DNA from: Streptomyces sp. 150FB
Lineage (GTDB): Bacteria > Actinomycetota > Actinomycetes > Streptomycetales > Streptomycetaceae
Assembly (NCBI RefSeq): GCF_000818195.1
Contig: NZ_JTHL01000001.1
Span: 9,079,888 to 9,143,887 of the forward strand
Direction: 5' to 3'
Length of the DNA: 64,000 nucleotides
Part shown: piece by piece, positions 16,587 to 25,334 of the stretch
How positions within the stretch are numbered: position 1 is the first letter of the stretch
Layout of the letters: each line of letters begins with the position of its first letter
Program-made: the position numbers and the translations under genes
Notes under the pieces: model-generated
What the model was told of the DNA's origin: nothing
The model's database searches: none
Seen by the model: only the letters and a program-made list of their open reading frames with translations

Positions 16587-17927
16587 TCAGGCCGGCCTGC
16601 CGAGCGGGCGCCCCCGCCACCCTTCCGGCACCGGCCGCCCGTGCAGCCGGCTCAGCGTGACCGGTATGTCGATCGGGGAGGCCACGGCGTCGTCGGTGTG
16701 CTCCGGCGCGAAGCCGGGGCCGAGCCCGGCCCAGAAGGACTCCCGGCGGTGCCAGCCGCTCTGCCAGGTCCGGTGCACATGGGACGCCCACCGGGGATCG
16801 CCCATCGGCAGATAGCGCCAGTCGGCCGGTTCCATGATGAGATCCGGGGCGCCGGCCGTCGCCGTACCCGGGTAGATCTCCTCACGGGTCGCCACGGAGG
16901 AGAAAAAGGGCAGCCCCGTACGGGGGTTGAGGATCTCCAGCAGCACCGAGCCGACCTCGGCGCGCACCCGGTCGACGTCCTCCGCGCGCACCGTGCCGTG
17001 CTTGTAGCGGTCCCTGACGTTGATGTTCATCCCGTGCGTGCCCTGCACGGCCTCGAAGGCGGTGGTGTTCGCCCAGTCGATGCCGCCGTCCGGGGTCTTC
17101 GCCAGCAGGCCGGCCCGCTCCAGGTCGTCGTTGATGGAGCAGTAGTCGCGCAGCGGGCCGAAGCCGATCTCGGAGAAGGCCAGCACATCGGTGTGGTCGC
17201 CGGCCAGCGCGAGCGCGTCCTGGATGACCTGGTCGCAGGTGCGGTACGCGGCGAACACCGCGCTCTCCTGCTCCCGTTCGGGCCCGTGCTCCAGCTCCTG
17301 CCAGTAGATGTGCGACGTACGGTCGATGCAGGTGAGGTTGACGATCACCACATCCGACTCGGGGAGCAGCGCCAGGGCGGCCTTCCCACGCTGCCGGTCC
17401 GCCTCCAGCAGCCGCGGCAGCAGGTGTTCACGGGGCTGGCCCGTCCAGAAGATCGAGACGTCGTGCACCGGCCGGATGCCGTCCCTGGCCAGCCGGCGCT
17501 GGAGGTCCGGCGGATGGCAGGCGTGCAGGGTCGCGTGCATCGGATAGCTGATCAGCGCGCCGTCCATCGGCTCGACGGGATGCGTGCCGAACAGCCCGAC
17601 GCAGGCGAAACGGAGACCGGCGAACGACTCCTGCTGCCACAGCAGCGGATGGCGGCGGTCCCCGGAGCCGAGCACCTGCGGCGAGTACTCCGGGTCGTGG
17701 CAGGTCCAGTACGAGAAGAACCCGTGATCGGCGGCCCGTTGGCCGGTGAGGACGCTCAACAGGCCCGGAGGTTCGTACGGAGTGCCCTCCGCCGACAGCG
17801 CCCCGTGGGCGCCCTCGCGCCGGAGGCGGGCGTAGCCGGGCAGGAGGCCGGCGGCGCACCAGCGGTCCAGCAGCGCGGGAGCCGCGCCCTCCGTGATGAT
17901 GACGATCGTCCGTTGCTGCTCGGTCAC
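16587..17927 (-). CDS. phosphodiesterase-like protein (alkaline phosphatase superfamily) lacking catalytic residues
   Basis: A 446-residue homologue of the 3696-5234 protein. Motif positions coincide: E13 replaces metal ligand D13, E52 replaces the Thr nucleophile, D202 and H206 are kept (CIDRTSHIYW), and SDHG reads SEIG at 252-255. So the fold is probably retained while canonical phosphodiesterase catalysis is not. Start GTG 17927 is chosen because GAGGGAG precedes it; longer frames upstream lack coding character and a ribosome site. It is the first gene of the long leftward block and faces the carbamoyltransferase promoter. Possible roles are ligand binding, regulation of its paralogue, or new chemistry. 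Confidence 0.8.
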   Translation of the reverse strand: MTEQQRTIVIITEGAAPALLDRWCAAGLLPGYARLRREGAHGALSAEGTPYEPPGLLSVLTGQRAADHGFFSYWTCHDPEYSPQVLGSGDRRHPLLWQQESFAGLRFACVGLFGTHPVEPMDGALISYPMHATLHACHPPDLQRRLARDGIRPVHDVSIFWTGQPREHLLPRLLEADRQRGKAALALLPESDVVIVNLTCIDRTSHIYWQELEHGPEREQESAVFAAYRTCDQVIQDALALAGDHTDVLAFSEIGFGPLRDYCSINDDLERAGLLAKTPDGGIDWANTTAFEAVQGTHGMNINVRDRYKHGTVRAEDVDRVRAEVGSVLLEILNPRTGLPFFSSVATREEIYPGTATAGAPDLIMEPADWRYLPMGDPRWASHVHRTWQSGWHRRESFWAGLGPGFAPEHTDDAVASPIDIPVTLSRLHGRPVPEGWRGRPLGRPA

Positions 17928-18597
17928 AGCGCTCCCTCGTCCGGCTGTGCGGAGGATCAGGTCTGCCATGTACGGGATGTCGGCGGGACGTCGGTGCCGC
18001 ACGGAGTTCCGGGCAGCACGGAAGCGGGGATCGTCCACGGGGGCCGATCGCCACGCCGATAGCACGGTGTGACCGTACATGCTCGGGCAGTTGCCGTGGG
18101 TGCTGATGGGCGACGATGACCGAAAGTGGTACGTGGAGCGCGAACTCGGCGGCGTTCGCCCGGCGGCGCGGTCCCGCTCCGCCGCCGCCGGCTCCGGTGT
18201 CCTCGCCGGTCGGGGGGCTTGCCGGCGCTCGGACGGTGGGAGCGGCGCCTCACTCGGTGTCGATGGCATTTCGGACAACTGATGGCGCTGTGGTCATCAG
18301 TCCTTGACAGTGAGTGACGCCCGCTGACTAGAGTTGGTGGTCGCTCCGGTCTCCTGAAGTCCCTGCCGGAGGACCCCTCACGCAGTTCGCCGCCGTTCTC
18401 CGGACGCTCCCCCACCTCACAACCGCCCTCCCGCGCAAACCGGTTGGGCAGGCACACAGACCACGCCGGGCGGCGACCCACGACTGTTCCACCTGTACCG
18501 GCTCTCCTGCCGTCGGGCCCAGGTTTCGCATGTCCCGATCGACGTCCACCGGTGGAATCGGTGTTCGTCGAGGGACGCCAAGGGAAAAGGACACGAC
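17928..18597. promoter_or_regulatory. divergent intergenic region
   Basis: 670 bp separating two divergent blocks. Apart from the promoter-like element at 18304-18334 and the GGGAAAAGGA ribosome site before 18598, I see no conserved structure. Long minus-strand frames through it (up to 18481) run out of the phosphodiesterase-like gene and show no protein-like composition. Confidence 0.4.
18304..18334 (+). promoter_or_regulatory. putative sigma-70-type promoter for the carbamoyltransferase operon
   Basis: TTGACA at 18304-18309 and TAGAGT at 18329-18334 with a 19-bp spacer, slightly longer than the usual 17-18. A GACTAG reading at 18326-18331 would give 16 bp. The implied leader before ATG 18598 is about 255 nt. 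Confidence 0.5.
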
Positions 18598-20238
18598 ATG
18601 ACCGTGCTGGGCCTCGGCGGATCTGGGCACGACTGGGCGTCGTGCGCCACCGACGGCGAACGTCTCGTCGCGATCGACGAGGAACGCCTCATGCGCAGCA
18701 AGTACGGCCTCGGTACTGACCTGTTGGCCGGCGTCAGCCGCCAGGCATGCCTGTCCCACCTGGGCGTCACCGCGGCCGAGGTGGAGCATGTGGTCGCCTG
18801 CGAGCTGGTGCCGCGCCCCTTCTACCACTCCTTCCGCCACCGGGTGCGGGTGATCAACCACCATCTCGCCCACGCCTACAGCGCGTTCGGAGCCTCGGGC
18901 ATGTCCCGGGCCGCCGTGCTCGTCTGCGACAACTCCGGCAGCCTCACCGCCGGTGCCAAGGTGGGACCCGGGGGCCGCGAGGCCGAAACGATCAGTTCGT
19001 ACGTGGCCGACGAGAACGGCATCCGGCTGCTCGACCGGGTCAGCGGGGCCCACCTCGTGGACGCCGGGTCGGAGAGCGCGTACTACCAGCCCGGCGAGAC
19101 CGACAACTCGCTCGGCCACTTCTACCGGGCGGCGAGCATCGCCATCGGCCTCGCCTACACGGGCCCCAAGACCCGCTTCCCGGTCAGCGAGGACGGCAAG
19201 ACCATGGGGCTCGCCCCCTACGGCGACGAGCGCTTCGTCGACGACCTGTCGGAGCTGGTCACCCTGCTGCCCGGCGGCGGCGTCAGCATCTCGGCGAGCA
19301 AGGCCACCCACGTACTCTCCCGGCTCGCCAAGGACGCCGACTTCGACACGAAGGCGGCGATCGCCCGGGCCGCCCAGGAGGTGCTGGAACGCTCCCTGGT
19401 GCACTGCGCCCAGGCCCTGCACGAGCGGACGGGGCTGACCGACCTGTGCGTCGCCGGGGGAGTCGGGCTCAACAGCGTGGCCAACGGCCGGATCCTCAAG
19501 GAGACGCCCTTCGAGCGGATCTTCGTCGTACCCGCCGCCGGCGACAACGGCATCAGCCTCGGCTGTGCCTACTACGGCCTGCACGAACTCGAAGGCGTGC
19601 CGATGGACCGGCTGCCGATCCTGCGTGACGCGTACCTCGGCCCGGAGTACCCGCGCTCCCGCGCCGAGCGGGCCGTCGCCGGCTCCGGGCTGCCCGTACG
19701 TACCCCCGACGACCTGCCGGGAGAGGTCGCGTCGCTGCTGGCGGACGGCAAGGTCGTGGGCTGGTGGGACGGCCGCAGCGAGTTCGGGCCGCGCGCGCTC
19801 GGCCACCGCTCCATCTTCGCCGCACCGTTCCCCGCCTCCGTACGCGACCACCTCAACGACCACGTCAAGTTCCGCGAGTGGTTCCGGCCGTACGCCCCCG
19901 TCATCCGCGCCGAGCGCAGCGCCGAGTTCTTCGACCTCGGGCAGCCGTCCCCGTACATGCTGATCGTCACCAAGGTGACCCGCCCCGACGCCATTCCCTC
20001 CGCCACCCATGTCGACGGCACGGCCCGGCACCAGACCCTGGAGGAGCACCAGAACCCCGCCGTGTACCGGCTGCTCGGCGAGTTCGAGCGGCTCACCGGC
20101 TGCCCGGTGATCCTCAACACCTCCTTCAACGTGGCGGGTCAGCCCATCGTGGAGACCCCCGAGGAGGCGGTCGAGGCCTTCGCCTCCATGAACCTCGACC
20201 ATCTCGTGGTGGGCGGCCAACTGGTGAGCAAAGGCTGA
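18598..20238 (+). CDS. O-carbamoyltransferase (NodU/CmcH/TobZ family)
   Basis: A 546-residue two-domain enzyme. The N-terminal Kae1-like domain has the metal site HHLAHAYSAF and GKTMGLAPYG; CVAGGVGLNSVANG is the nucleotide-binding loop. The C-terminal YrdC-like part contains EFGPRALGHRSI and PVILNTSFNVAGQPIVETPEEAV. It makes carbamoyl-AMP from carbamoyl phosphate and ATP and transfers the carbamoyl group to a hydroxyl. All motifs look intact. It leads a rightward unit with a 29-bp gap to the FAD monooxygenase. The cluster product therefore probably carries a carbamate ester. Confidence 0.95.
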   Translation: MTVLGLGGSGHDWASCATDGERLVAIDEERLMRSKYGLGTDLLAGVSRQACLSHLGVTAAEVEHVVACELVPRPFYHSFRHRVRVINHHLAHAYSAFGASGMSRAAVLVCDNSGSLTAGAKVGPGGREAETISSYVADENGIRLLDRVSGAHLVDAGSESAYYQPGETDNSLGHFYRAASIAIGLAYTGPKTRFPVSEDGKTMGLAPYGDERFVDDLSELVTLLPGGGVSISASKATHVLSRLAKDADFDTKAAIARAAQEVLERSLVHCAQALHERTGLTDLCVAGGVGLNSVANGRILKETPFERIFVVPAAGDNGISLGCAYYGLHELEGVPMDRLPILRDAYLGPEYPRSRAERAVAGSGLPVRTPDDLPGEVASLLADGKVVGWWDGRSEFGPRALGHRSIFAAPFPASVRDHLNDHVKFREWFRPYAPVIRAERSAEFFDLGQPSPYMLIVTKVTRPDAIPSATHVDGTARHQTLEEHQNPAVYRLLGEFERLTGCPVILNTSFNVAGQPIVETPEEAVEAFASMNLDHLVVGGQLVSKG

Positions 20239-20267
20239 GCGGCGAGACCGGGCGGGGGGCTGCGCCC

Positions 20268-21968
20268 ATGTCCGTACTGGTCGTCGGCGGCGGACCCGCC
20301 GGGCTGTCGGCCGCGCTGTTCCTCGCGGGCGCGGGCGTCGCCGTCAGCCTCCTGGACCGCAGGGCCGGTACGTCCACGCTGCCCCGCGCCACCCATGTCA
20401 CCCGGCGGACCATGGAGTTGCTGCGCGAGGCGGGCCTGGAGCCGGCGGTGGCGGCAGCCGGTTTCGAGGTCGTCGCCGGCGGCGACCCGCGCGCCGACAC
20501 CGAGCCCGACCGGGTGCTGCCCCGCACGGTGGTCGGTGTCAGCTCACTCGCCGGACTCGACAGCGCCGAGGTGCTGGAGACCGGGGACGAGGAACTCGCC
20601 GTACCCGGCCCGTGCCCGCCCTACTGGTGCGGACAGGACCGGATGGAGCCGCTGCTGCGCGACGCCGCCGTACTGGCCGGCGCCGACGTGCGGTTCGGTC
20701 ACGAACTGACCGGCCTGACGGTACGTGAGGACGGCGTGCTGGCCCGGGTCCGGCGCCCGGACGGCGGGACGGACACCCTCACCGCCCGCTACCTGATCGC
20801 CGCCGACGGCGCGCACGGCAGGATCCCGGAGCAGATCGGCATTCCCAGGACCGGCCTCGGCACGGTCGCATCCCGGACCACCATCCTCTTCAGGGCCGAC
20901 CTCACCGGACTGGTGAAGGGCCGCCGGTTCTTCATGAGCATGATCGAGAACCCGGGCTTCTCCGGGGCGGTGATGCAGCTCAACCAGGAACACACCTGGG
21001 CGGCGGCCGTGGAGAGCCACGCCGTCGGCGCCGACGGGGGACCCCCCGACCCGGACCGCTGCCTGGCCCTCGTACGCGCCGCGATCGGGGATCCGGGCAT
21101 CGGCGTCGAACTGGCGGGGACGCTCCGCTGGCAGGCCAGACACTGGGTCGCCGAACGCTACCGGCGGGGACCCGTCTTCCTCGTGGGGGACGCCGCCCAC
21201 CTGCACCCGCCGGCCGGCGGCTACGGGTCCAACATGGGGATCCAGGACGCGCACAACCTCGCCTGGAAGATCGCGGCCGTCCTGCGCGGCTGGGCGGGAC
21301 CGGCGCTCCTCGACACGTACGACACGGAACGGCGGCCGGTCGGGCACGCCACCGCCCAGCAGACCCTCCTGCTCGACGGTGTGCCGTCGGAACGGCTCGG
21401 CGGTGTCACCACCTGCGACCCGCGCGTCATCATCATGGGATACCGCTACAACTCCCCGGCGGTGCCCGGCCGGTGGGCCGGATCCGACAGCCAGGCCGGA
21501 CCGGACGAGGCCTTTCCCCGCACGTTCGATCTGTCGGGAGCCCCCGGCACGAGGCTGCCGTATCTGCCGGTACGGCTTCTGGGGGCCGACCGGGCGCCGC
21601 CGGTCTCCACCCTCGACCTGTTCGGGCCGTCCCGGGGCGCCCCCCATCTCACCCTGCTCGCCACCGACGACCGGTGGCGGCACACGGCGGCGGAGGTCGC
21701 CGGGGAACTCGCGGTCCCGGTCACCGCCCACACGGTCGTCGCAGGCCCGGGCACATCGCCCGCCGCCTTCGCGGAGTCCTGCGGTACGGGGGCCGGCGGC
21801 GCCCTGCTGGTACGGCCCGACGGCTTCGTGGCGTGGCGGGCCGAGTGCGCCGTACCGCCCCCCGGCGCGCAACGCCGCCGGCGGCTGGCCTCGGCGGTAC
21901 GGAGCATCGTCGCGCGGGTGCCGGACCGCACCGAAAACCCGCCACTGACCCTTCGGAGTGGTCGATGA
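20268..21968 (+). CDS. FAD-dependent aromatic-hydroxylase-type monooxygenase
   Basis: A 566-residue class A flavoprotein monooxygenase. MSVLVVGGGPAGLSAALFL is the FAD dinucleotide fold, YLIAADGAHGRIPEQIG the DG motif, and FLVGDAAHLHPPAGGYGSNMGIQDAHNLAWKI the GD motif plus helix. The C-terminal 170 residues resemble the thioredoxin-like domain of phenol-hydroxylase-type enzymes. It should hydroxylate or epoxidise an electron-rich substrate with NAD(P)H. The ATG at 20268 follows a G-rich ribosome site. Its stop overlaps the next gene by ATGA. The longer in-frame extension into the carbamoyltransferase gene is not coding. Confidence 0.92.
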   Translation: MSVLVVGGGPAGLSAALFLAGAGVAVSLLDRRAGTSTLPRATHVTRRTMELLREAGLEPAVAAAGFEVVAGGDPRADTEPDRVLPRTVVGVSSLAGLDSAEVLETGDEELAVPGPCPPYWCGQDRMEPLLRDAAVLAGADVRFGHELTGLTVREDGVLARVRRPDGGTDTLTARYLIAADGAHGRIPEQIGIPRTGLGTVASRTTILFRADLTGLVKGRRFFMSMIENPGFSGAVMQLNQEHTWAAAVESHAVGADGGPPDPDRCLALVRAAIGDPGIGVELAGTLRWQARHWVAERYRRGPVFLVGDAAHLHPPAGGYGSNMGIQDAHNLAWKIAAVLRGWAGPALLDTYDTERRPVGHATAQQTLLLDGVPSERLGGVTTCDPRVIIMGYRYNSPAVPGRWAGSDSQAGPDEAFPRTFDLSGAPGTRLPYLPVRLLGADRAPPVSTLDLFGPSRGAPHLTLLATDDRWRHTAAEVAGELAVPVTAHTVVAGPGTSPAAFAESCGTGAGGALLVRPDGFVAWRAECAVPPPGAQRRRRLASAVRSIVARVPDRTENPPLTLRSGR

Positions 21969-22474
21969 CAGCACACCGCCCCTTCTGCACCTGCTGGCCA
22001 GGGGCCACCGTATGGCTCACCGGGCCCGCAGGTGCGGACGCGGACAGAACGACGGTCGCCAGGGCGCTCGCCCGCCGCCTGGAGACGGAGGGTCGGCGCG
22101 TGCACGTCTTCGACGGGGACGAGACAGTCGCGCTGTTCGGCCCCGGTACGGGACGGGCCTCTCAGCACCGCGTCGCCGACGTCCGGCGCGTCGGCCTCGT
22201 CGCCGAGGTGCTCGCCCGTAACGGCGTCCTCGCCCTGGTGCCGCTGACGGCCCCCGACACGCGGGACATGGCGGCCGTACGCGAGCGACACGCGCGGACG
22301 GAAACCACGTGTCTGGAGGTCCAGGTCACCACCGGACGCGCCGGACGCGCCGGACCGGGTGCCGACAACGACCCGCACGCCCCGCCCGATCTCACGCTCC
22401 CGGCGCACCGGGGAAGCGTCGAGGAGTCGGTGACGGCACTGCTCACCCTGCTCAGAGGGCGCCGGCTCGCATGA
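21965..22474 (+). CDS. adenylylsulfate-kinase-like protein with degenerate P-loop
   Basis: A 169-residue protein translationally coupled (ATGA) to the FAD monooxygenase. It follows the APS kinase (CysC) plan: GATVWLTGPAGADADRTTVARAL, VHVFDGDETVALFG, a HRVADVRRVGLVAEVLARNGVLALV segment and a PDTRDMAAVRERH segment. The P-loop GLSGSGKST of true APS kinases is GPAGADADRTT here: the Lys that holds the phosphates is absent and two residues are inserted. The Cys- and Pro-rich N-terminus and the shortened C-terminus also differ. ATP-dependent kinase activity is doubtful; it may bind PAPS/APS-like or nucleotide ligands. Confidence 0.7.
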   Translation: MTAHRPFCTCWPGATVWLTGPAGADADRTTVARALARRLETEGRRVHVFDGDETVALFGPGTGRASQHRVADVRRVGLVAEVLARNGVLALVPLTAPDTRDMAAVRERHARTETTCLEVQVTTGRAGRAGPGADNDPHAPPDLTLPAHRGSVEESVTALLTLLRGRRLA

Positions 22475-22661
22475 GGGGCACCGCGCGCGGCGGACAAGTG
22501 CCGACCAGACGGGCGCACTGGCTCATTACGGCCTGTCAGTGCCCGCTGCTTGGATACTCTCGCGGCCCGAGACGCTGAACTCAGCGATCCACCCCACCGG
22601 GGACCGGGTGGACGCCGGGCGACAGAACACACGACAGCGCGACAGAACAGAAAGGCGACAA
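22475..22661. other. short intergenic region before oxidase gene
   Basis: 187 bp between the APS-kinase-like gene and the BBE-type oxidase, long enough for an internal promoter. A GGATACT hexamer-like stretch (around 22552-22558) could be a -10 box but no matching -35 was found. Confidence 0.3.
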
Positions 22662-24086
22662 GTGAGCGAGCACAGAAGCGGGTCGGACTGGGCGACCGTG
22701 CCCCCCGAGGAGGTCCGCAAACTCGCCGACAGCGTGACCGGCCCCGTCTTCCTGCCGGACGATTCCGGCTACAGCGAGCACATCGACGGCTTCGACCGCG
22801 CAGTCGAGCACCGTCCGGCGGTGGTTGTCGCCGTGGCGGACGCCGAGGACGTGGTGACAGCGGTCCGCTTCGCCCGTGACCACGGGCTGGCGGTCGCCGT
22901 CCAGATCACCGGACACGGCGCGGCACTGCCCGCCGACGGGAACACACTCTTTCTCGCCACCCGGGGGATGAACCGGTACGAGGTCGACCCCGGGCGCCGT
23001 GTCGCCCGGCTGGAGGCCGGCGTGCTCTGGCAGGACGTCATCCCCGAAACGGCCCGGCACGGTCTCGCGCCGCTCAACGGCTCGGCGCCGTTCGTCGGCG
23101 CGGTCTCGTACACACTCGGCGGCGGCGTCGGCGTCATGTCACGCCGCTACGGGTTCGCGGCGGACCACGTGAGCCGTATCGAGGTCGTCACGGCCGACGG
23201 TGAACTGCGGGTCGCCACCGAGGAGGAGAACACCGACCTCTTCTGGGCGCTCCGCGGCGGCAAGGGCAACTTCGGCGTGGTGACCGCGATCGAGGTCGAG
23301 CTGTTCGAGGTGTCCCGGCTCTACGGCGGGGGGCTCTTCTTCCCGGCCGAGTCGGCCCCGGAGGTGCTGCGCTTCTACAGCGAGTGGGCTGCGGGCATGC
23401 CGGAGGAGATGGGCTCCTCCTTCTTCATGCTGAACTGGCCCGATGTGGACGGTGTACCGGACGAGCTGCGCGGGCACTTCGCCCTGCACCTGCGGATCTG
23501 CTACCTCGGCGCGCCGGAGGAGGGCGAGCGGCTCATCAAGCCGCTCAGGGACCTCGCGCCCACCCTGCTCGACACGGTCGCCGACATCCCGTACACCGAG
23601 GTCGGCACCATCCACAACGACCCGCCCACGCCCGGCCGTTACCACATCAACACCTTCCAGCTCACCCGCTTCGACCGCGAGGTGGCCGACGTCGTACTGA
23701 GCCTGGTCGGGCCCGGGACGCAGAGCGCGGTCGCTCTGGAGATGCGGCAGCTCGGCGGTGCGCTCGCCAGGCCGCCGGAGGTGCCCAACGCCGTCGCCCA
23801 TGTCGAGGCGCCGTTCCAGGTCTACTCCGCCGGGGTGCTGGGTATCGGTGAGGACGATGCCGTACTGGCGGACCAGGACAAGGTCGTGGAGGCGTTCGCA
23901 CCCTGGAACAGCGGGACCAGGATGCTCAACTTCGTTGCGGGCATCGCCCACACCGACGCCGCCTATGTGAGCGAGGCGTACACCCCCGAGGCGTACGCCA
24001 GGCTCGTCGCCCTGAAGAACACCTGGGACCCGGGCAACATGTTCCGCGTCAACCACAACATCCCGCCGGTTCCCGCAGAGGGATAA
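22662..24086 (+). CDS. BBE-type FAD-linked oxidase
   Basis: A 474-residue flavoprotein of the berberine-bridge-enzyme/6-hydroxynicotine oxidase group. H85 in ITGHGA is placed for 8-alpha-histidyl FAD attachment. The region that carries the second, cysteinyl link in bicovalent enzymes reads GSAPFVGAVSYTLGGG, without Cys, so the flavin is probably singly attached. The C-terminal NTWDPGNMFRVNHNI is the family signature. The GTG at 22662 with AAAGG upstream is chosen over the TTG-type start at 22539. It would oxidise an alcohol, amine or ring. A strong hairpin follows the stop. Confidence 0.92.
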   Translation: MSEHRSGSDWATVPPEEVRKLADSVTGPVFLPDDSGYSEHIDGFDRAVEHRPAVVVAVADAEDVVTAVRFARDHGLAVAVQITGHGAALPADGNTLFLATRGMNRYEVDPGRRVARLEAGVLWQDVIPETARHGLAPLNGSAPFVGAVSYTLGGGVGVMSRRYGFAADHVSRIEVVTADGELRVATEEENTDLFWALRGGKGNFGVVTAIEVELFEVSRLYGGGLFFPAESAPEVLRFYSEWAAGMPEEMGSSFFMLNWPDVDGVPDELRGHFALHLRICYLGAPEEGERLIKPLRDLAPTLLDTVADIPYTEVGTIHNDPPTPGRYHINTFQLTRFDREVADVVLSLVGPGTQSAVALEMRQLGGALARPPEVPNAVAHVEAPFQVYSAGVLGIGEDDAVLADQDKVVEAFAPWNSGTRMLNFVAGIAHTDAAYVSEAYTPEAYARLVALKNTWDPGNMFRVNHNIPPVPAEG

Positions 24087-24106
24087 CTCCCTTCTCTCCC
24101 GGCCCA

Positions 24107-24136
24107 GGGCGGTTCCCGGCGCACCGGGAACCGCCC
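24107..24136 (+). terminator. strong hairpin terminator
   Basis: A perfect 13-bp stem GGGCGGTTCCCGG (24107-24119) and its complement (24124-24136) closes on a CGCA loop, 20 nt after the oxidase stop. It lacks a T-run, which is normal for Streptomyces. It marks the end of the 18598-24086 unit. Confidence 0.85.
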
Positions 24137-24211
24137 CCCCCGCGGGCACGCACGCTCCTCCCGTACTCACCAGACGCCCCAGCCAGAGCCGAGCGTTTAC
24201 GGAGAACACAG

Positions 24212-25240
24212 ATGACCGAGCATGTCGAAACAGCGGACAAGGGCCCGAACAAGGAGATGGTGGAACTGCTCCAGGGGGCATGGCGGGCCCGCGCCATCCA
24301 TGTCGCCGTCGAGTTGGGCATCCCCGACCTGCTGACGCGCGGGGAGCACACCGTGACCGAACTGGCCGAACACACCGGCACGCACGCCGCCACACTCGGC
24401 CGGCTGTTGCGCGCCCTGTCCACCTTCGGAGTGTTTCTGCGCGGGGCGGACGGCCGGACGTACGCGCAGTCGCCGCTCTCCGCCGTGCTGGTCACCGAGC
24501 CGGGCAACGCCGAGTCCACCGACGCGCGGTTCATGGCGGCGAAGTGGCACTGGGCCGCGTGGGGCGACCTGCTCCACTCGGTACGGACCGGGGAGGCCTC
24601 CTTCGAGATCGCCAACGGGGAGTCGTTCTGGGGACTGACCAAGAGCGACCCGGACGCCAAGCAGCGGTTCAACGCGGCGATGAACGCGGTGTCCCAGGAG
24701 GAGAGCGCCGGGGTCGCCAGGGCGTACGACTTCTCGGTGGCCCGCACGGTGGTCGATGTCGCCGGGGGACTCGGCAGCCTCCTGGCCGCCGTCCTCACCG
24801 CGCACACCGGGGTGCGCGGCACCATCCTCGAACGCCCCGAGATCGTGCCGCTCGCCGAGGAGCGCCTGGCGAAGGCGGGCCTGGCCGGGCGGTACGAGGT
24901 GGTGGCAGGCGACTTCTTCGAGAAGGTGCCGGCCGGGGCCGACGTCTACACCATCAAGCGCGCCCTCCACGACTGGGACGACGACACGATCGTGCGCATC
25001 CTGGAGCAGATCAAGGGGGCGATGAGGCCCGATTCCGCCCTGCTGATCATCGAGGGCGTGGTGGACGAGGAGTCCGACCAGGAGGCGCTGTTCCGGGGGC
25101 TGTTGCTGACCGTGCTGGTGGGCGGCCAGGACCGGCCGGAGTCGGACTACCGGACGCTGGCGGAACGGGCGGGCCTGCGTGTGGTGCGTACGATCCCGGT
25201 CAGCGACGACCTGCGCATCCTGGAGACGCGCCGCGACTGA
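24212..25240 (+). CDS. SAM-dependent O-methyltransferase
   Basis: A 342-residue methyltransferase of the acetylserotonin/plant-type COMT group. An N-terminal winged-helix dimerisation domain (AVELGIPDLLTRGEHTVTELAEHTG, about 32-56) precedes the SAM fold. DVAGGLGSLLAAVL is motif I, VVAGDFFEKVPAGADVYTIKRALHDWDDD contains the GDFF motif and the HDW pair, and LLIIEGVVDE closes the core. In DmpM/TcmN-type enzymes HDW His acts as base. It methylates a hydroxyl of a small product, likely a cluster tailoring step. The terminator at 24107 means it is transcribed separately. Confidence 0.92.
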   Translation: MTEHVETADKGPNKEMVELLQGAWRARAIHVAVELGIPDLLTRGEHTVTELAEHTGTHAATLGRLLRALSTFGVFLRGADGRTYAQSPLSAVLVTEPGNAESTDARFMAAKWHWAAWGDLLHSVRTGEASFEIANGESFWGLTKSDPDAKQRFNAAMNAVSQEESAGVARAYDFSVARTVVDVAGGLGSLLAAVLTAHTGVRGTILERPEIVPLAEERLAKAGLAGRYEVVAGDFFEKVPAGADVYTIKRALHDWDDDTIVRILEQIKGAMRPDSALLIIEGVVDEESDQEALFRGLLLTVLVGGQDRPESDYRTLAERAGLRVVRTIPVSDDLRILETRRD

Positions 25241-25334
25241 GGCGTACGAGTGGACGCCGCCCGGGGCGAGTTGGCCGTACGTACGCCGCGCACGGCCCGC
25301 TCCCGGTGCGCCGCGCCTTTGGGGCGGACAGGGC

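Noticed and set aside
17957..18481. Frame upstream of the second phosphodiesterase-like gene
   Set aside because: Arg/Pro/Ser-rich shadow without family features; phosphodiesterase homology starts at the GTG at 17927 with a ribosome site.
22539..22661. N-terminal extension of the BBE-type oxidase
   Set aside because: Residues are not flavoprotein-like; GTG 22662 has a ribosome site and begins the conserved body.
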